A DNA stretch of 64,000 bases, from the NCBI GenBank assembly GCA_963832445.1, contig CAWHUM010000015.1:264840-328839 (forward strand). Reading direction: 5' to 3'. The notes under the pieces are model-generated. The model ran no database searches, had not been told where the DNA came from, and saw nothing but the letters and a program-made list of their open reading frames with translations. A program made the position numbers and the translations under genes. The DNA comes from AWTP1-13 sp963832445. GTDB lineage: Bacteria > Pseudomonadota > Alphaproteobacteria > Rhizobiales > Hyphomicrobiaceae. This document shows positions 63,946-64,000 of the stretch, in pieces; the stretch's first letter is position 1, and every line of letters starts with the position of its first letter.

Positions 63946-64000
63946 TGGTGCCGGCTGAGGGGATTGAACCCCCGACCTTCGGTTTACAAAACCGCTGCTC
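63946..64000 (-). tRNA. tRNA-Thr(TGT), 3' part, cut by window end
   Basis: On the minus strand the sequence holds an anticodon stem-loop GCGGT-TTTGTAA-ACCGA (anticodon TGT, threonine), the T arm GGGGGTTCAATCCCC and the acceptor strand ending CAGCCGGCACCA. CCA is encoded. The 5' half lies beyond the window. The form matches alphaproteobacterial tRNA-Thr. Confidence 0.92.

Noticed and set aside
1..64000. CRISPR arrays, rRNA genes, phage structural genes, toxin-antitoxin pairs
   Set aside because: No regularly spaced repeats, no rRNA-like stretches and no phage or toxin-antitoxin signature proteins were seen on either strand.

Overview
The window is GC-rich DNA (clearly above 60% by eye) with alphaproteobacterial gene content: an Rhb/Hmu-type haem uptake locus with HmuQ-like haem oxygenase and HutX, a RirA-type Rrf2 regulator, an ExoY/ExoP exopolysaccharide system, and a tRNA-Thr sequence of alphaproteobacterial form. 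The genus cannot be fixed from sequence alone; a Reyranella- or Bradyrhizobium-like soil bacterium would fit. Many otherwise conserved genes carry single-base frameshifts, often an extra G after a C. These look more like assembly errors than real gene decay, so such genes are annotated here as single CDS with the break positions given.

Layout. (1) 1-12.5 kb, catabolic block: DmdC-like acyl-CoA dehydrogenase, two tandem copies of a small unknown protein, enoyl-CoA hydratase, Rieske oxygenase and a glutamine-synthetase-family ligase, two membrane proteins of unknown function, an HxlR regulator, class IV aminotransferase, HSDL2-like dehydrogenase and an enolase-superfamily enzyme. Two copies of a CCCTCTCCCC-type palindromic repeat sit here. 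(2) 12.7-27.1 kb, redox and iron: a MauG-like dihaem peroxidase fused to a cupredoxin with a periplasmic partner, PKHD hydroxylase, bacterioferritin, a Bfd-like ferredoxin with extra cysteines, a nine-cysteine helical protein, an Rrf2 regulator lacking cluster cysteines, hmuV-hmuU-hmuT-hemP, and a divergent TonB receptor, hmuQ, hutX, tonB and a 40-residue membrane peptide. The divergent promoter holds a perfect 8-bp inverted repeat that also fits the TGA-N9-TCA iron operator.

(3) 27.1-63.6 kb, exopolysaccharide island, visibly less GC-rich in its middle. It begins with a decayed transposase, then exoY. Next come an outer-membrane barrel, a 72-residue exosortase substrate and its dedicated fused exosortase/CPBP protease (XrtE, VPEID-CTERM system). 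The rest comprises six glycosyltransferases, an AGE-family isomerase, ExoP co-polymerase, Wzx, a Wzy-like polymerase, two secreted glycoside hydrolases, a membrane-anchored cytochrome-PQQ dehydrogenase and a pyruvyl transferase. It ends with an unusual CDP-sugar module (rfbF, C-methyltransferase, NAD epimerase, class III aminotransferase, PIG-L deacetylase, DUF4910 protein, RmlC-like epimerase). The outer-membrane exporter is present only as a C-terminal remnant. (4) The window closes on the 3' part of a minus-strand tRNA-Thr(TGT), a possible island boundary.

How it works together: the exopolysaccharide genes appear to encode one secreted, modified heteropolymer whose production is physically coupled to a protein-sorting exosortase. 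The iron block imports haem, breaks it down in the cytoplasm and stores the iron, probably under iron-responsive control.
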